This document shows positions 62,975-64,000 of a stretch of DNA of 64,000 nt, in pieces (positions within the stretch are counted from its first letter, which is position 1; every line of letters starts with the position of its first letter). Both the position numbers and the translations under genes were made by a program. Origin of the DNA: Halopseudomonas oceani (lineage in GTDB: Bacteria; Pseudomonadota; Gammaproteobacteria; Pseudomonadales; Pseudomonadaceae); NCBI RefSeq assembly GCF_002903165.1, contig NZ_PPSK01000012.1:62001-126000 (forward strand), written 5' to 3'. The notes beneath the pieces were generated by a model. It saw only the letters and a list, made by a program, of their open reading frames with translations, was not told the origin of the DNA and made no database searches.

Positions 62975-63529
62975 CTAGCGTCGCACCGGCCGCTTCTGCA
63001 GTTTGCGCTGCAGGGTACGACGGTGCATACCTAGCGCCCGGGCGGTCGCGGAGATATTGCCGTCATGCTCGGCCAGTACGCGCTGGATATGTTCCCACTG
63101 CAACCGGTCAACCGACATCGGGTGTTCGGGCACCAGAGACTCGGGATCGGCCTGCTCCGACAACAGCGCGGTCAGCACGTCGTCGGCGTCAGCCGGCTTG
63201 CACAGGTAGTTGCAGGCACCGCGCTTGATCGCTTCCACAGCGGTGGCAATGCTTGAGTAGCCAGTCAGGATCACGATACGCAGATCCGGATACAGCTCCA
63301 GCAGTTTCGGCATCAACACCAGACCAGAGTCACCTTCCATCTTCAGGTCCAGCACCGCGTAATCGGGGCGGCGCTCACGGGCAATGCGCATGGCTTCCTC
63401 AGCCCCACCTGCGGTTTCAACCTGCAGACCACGGCGGCTCAACGCCCGCGCCATCACTCGGGTGAAGGTCGGGTCGTCATCAACCATCAACAACAACGGC
63501 AGGTCTTCCTGGTTCATTTCTTCAGTCAT
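62975..63529 (-). CDS. roxR: Response regulator RoxR (RegA/PrrA/ActR family)
   Basis: A 184-residue regulator. Receiver domain about 10-125 with D61 (YAVLDLKMEGDSGL) and the strongly conserved ILTGYSSIATAVEAIKRGACNYLCKPADADDVL. The C-terminal Fis-type helix-turn-helix is EHEGNISATARALGMHRRTLQRKLQKRP in the family; here NISATARALGMHRRTLQRKL is seen intact. It is the redox-responsive regulator of terminal oxidases in Pseudomonas. ATG 63529 overlaps the roxS stop and has AGGAGAG upstream. An 18-base palindrome GCGACGC-GCTA-GCGTCGC overlaps its 3' end (62967-62984). Confidence 0.93.
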   Translation of the reverse strand: MTEEMNQEDLPLLLMVDDDPTFTRVMARALSRRGLQVETAGGAEEAMRIARERRPDYAVLDLKMEGDSGLVLMPKLLELYPDLRIVILTGYSSIATAVEAIKRGACNYLCKPADADDVLTALLSEQADPESLVPEHPMSVDRLQWEHIQRVLAEHDGNISATARALGMHRRTLQRKLQKRPVRR

Positions 63530-64000
63530 CAAAGCTCTCCTGTCACCACCGGCAACCGTACTTCGGTCAGGGTACCACCGCCATCCTGATTAAACAGCTT
63601 TACACTCCCGCCCAGCCGCGACACCGCCGCCTGACTGAGGAACAAGCCCAGCCCGAAACCTTTCTTGCCCTTGGTGGTAACAAAAGCGGTGCCCAGCTGT
63701 TCAGCAATGTGCAAAGGCACACCCGGGCCATGATCACGGATACGCAGGGTCAACTGACTACTATCCCAGTGCAGACTGATCTGAATATTGTCCGGGCAGG
63801 CATCAGCGGCATTGTTGAGCAAATTCAGAATGCCCTGCCCCAGCTCGGGCGTCGCGCGCAGCAGCGGCGCCTCACCCTCAGGCAGTGGTTGCAACTGCCA
63901 CGAGGCCTCCGGCCGCATCAGTTGCCAACGCGCCAGGAGCGCCCGCAGCCAGTCGTCGCCAGGCTGCATTTTCTCCGGCTGACGGCGGCTGTCCTCGGCG
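63529..64000 (-). CDS. roxS: Sensor kinase RoxS, C-terminal part (partial)
   Basis: The frame runs off the right edge. The visible ~157 residues are the HATPase domain: LLNNAADACPD (N box), IRDHGPGVP (G1) and GKKGFGLGLFLSQAAVSRLGG (G2), ending in LPVVTGEL. It is the partner of RoxR, with which it overlaps by one base at ATGA. The membrane sensor and H-box are outside the window. Confidence 0.88.
   Translation of the reverse strand, partial: AEDSRRQPEKMQPGDDWLRALLARWQLMRPEASWQLQPLPEGEAPLLRATPELGQGILNLLNNAADACPDNIQISLHWDSSQLTLRIRDHGPGVPLHIAEQLGTAFVTTKGKKGFGLGLFLSQAAVSRLGGSVKLFNQDGGGTLTEVRLPVVTGEL

Overview
The window is GC-rich, densely coded chromosomal DNA from a gammaproteobacterium of the Pseudomonas lineage. 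The evidence is the gene families: a RoxS/RoxR redox two-component pair, a 387-residue ornithine decarboxylase of the alanine-racemase fold, a YihG-type acyltransferase, PrfC, and a Fiu/PiuC iron locus. A Halopseudomonas-like or other marine/environmental member is my best guess, but the genus is inference. No phage, IS element, rRNA, tRNA or CRISPR array was seen.

Layout. 1-5.5 kb: end of pta, acyltransferase, OmpA-like lipoprotein, metallo-beta-lactamase hydrolase, membrane EAL protein. 5.8-10.3 kb: GFA-type protein, DJ-1/PfpI protein divergent from a MocR-type regulator, a GNAT/nitrilase gene pair, and an NTF2-like protein. 10.3-15.3 kb: DUF1329 protein, acyl-CoA ligase and a divergent thiolase. 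15.6-21.4 kb: complete urea ABC transporter urtABCDE with a sigma54 promoter and an NtrC-like site. 21.5-28.1 kb: TAXI-type TRAP transporter (binding protein plus fused permease) followed by its likely DctB/DctD-type two-component system, with a consensus sigma54 promoter and two matching upstream inverted repeats. 28.2-31.4 kb: SDR dehydrogenase, an unknown membrane-anchored protein, speC. 31.9-38.6 kb: iron locus exbB-exbD-exbD-tonB, siderophore receptor, PiuC-type dioxygenase and an FMN-dependent hydroxy-acid oxidase, with a Fur-like box in front.

38.7-51.7 kb is the most interesting part. Two ABC-transport operons diverge from a control region of about 670 bp. Leftwards run a porin and a nitrate-type ABC transporter behind a consensus sigma54 promoter. 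Rightwards, behind a guanidine-I (ykkC) riboswitch, run an ABC transporter, two DUF1989 proteins and a protein usually named urea carboxylase. The riboswitch and gene content indicate guanidine import, carboxylation and deimination. The expected allophanate hydrolase gene is absent from the operon end and from the window. 51.9-56.6 kb: amino-acid symporter, aspartase, asparaginase and a convergent XRE-type regulator. 56.8-64 kb: prfC, TatD hydrolase, a small membrane protein, SDR, Leu/Val-type dehydrogenase, Tim44-like protein, and roxR with partial roxS.

Overall theme: nitrogen scavenging (urea, nitrate-like substrate, guanidine, Asn/Asp) under apparent sigma54/NtrC control, plus dicarboxylate-like uptake and iron acquisition. 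Dispersed heptamer repeats, a long inverted repeat after prfC and a 53-bp element found twice are the main non-coding curiosities.
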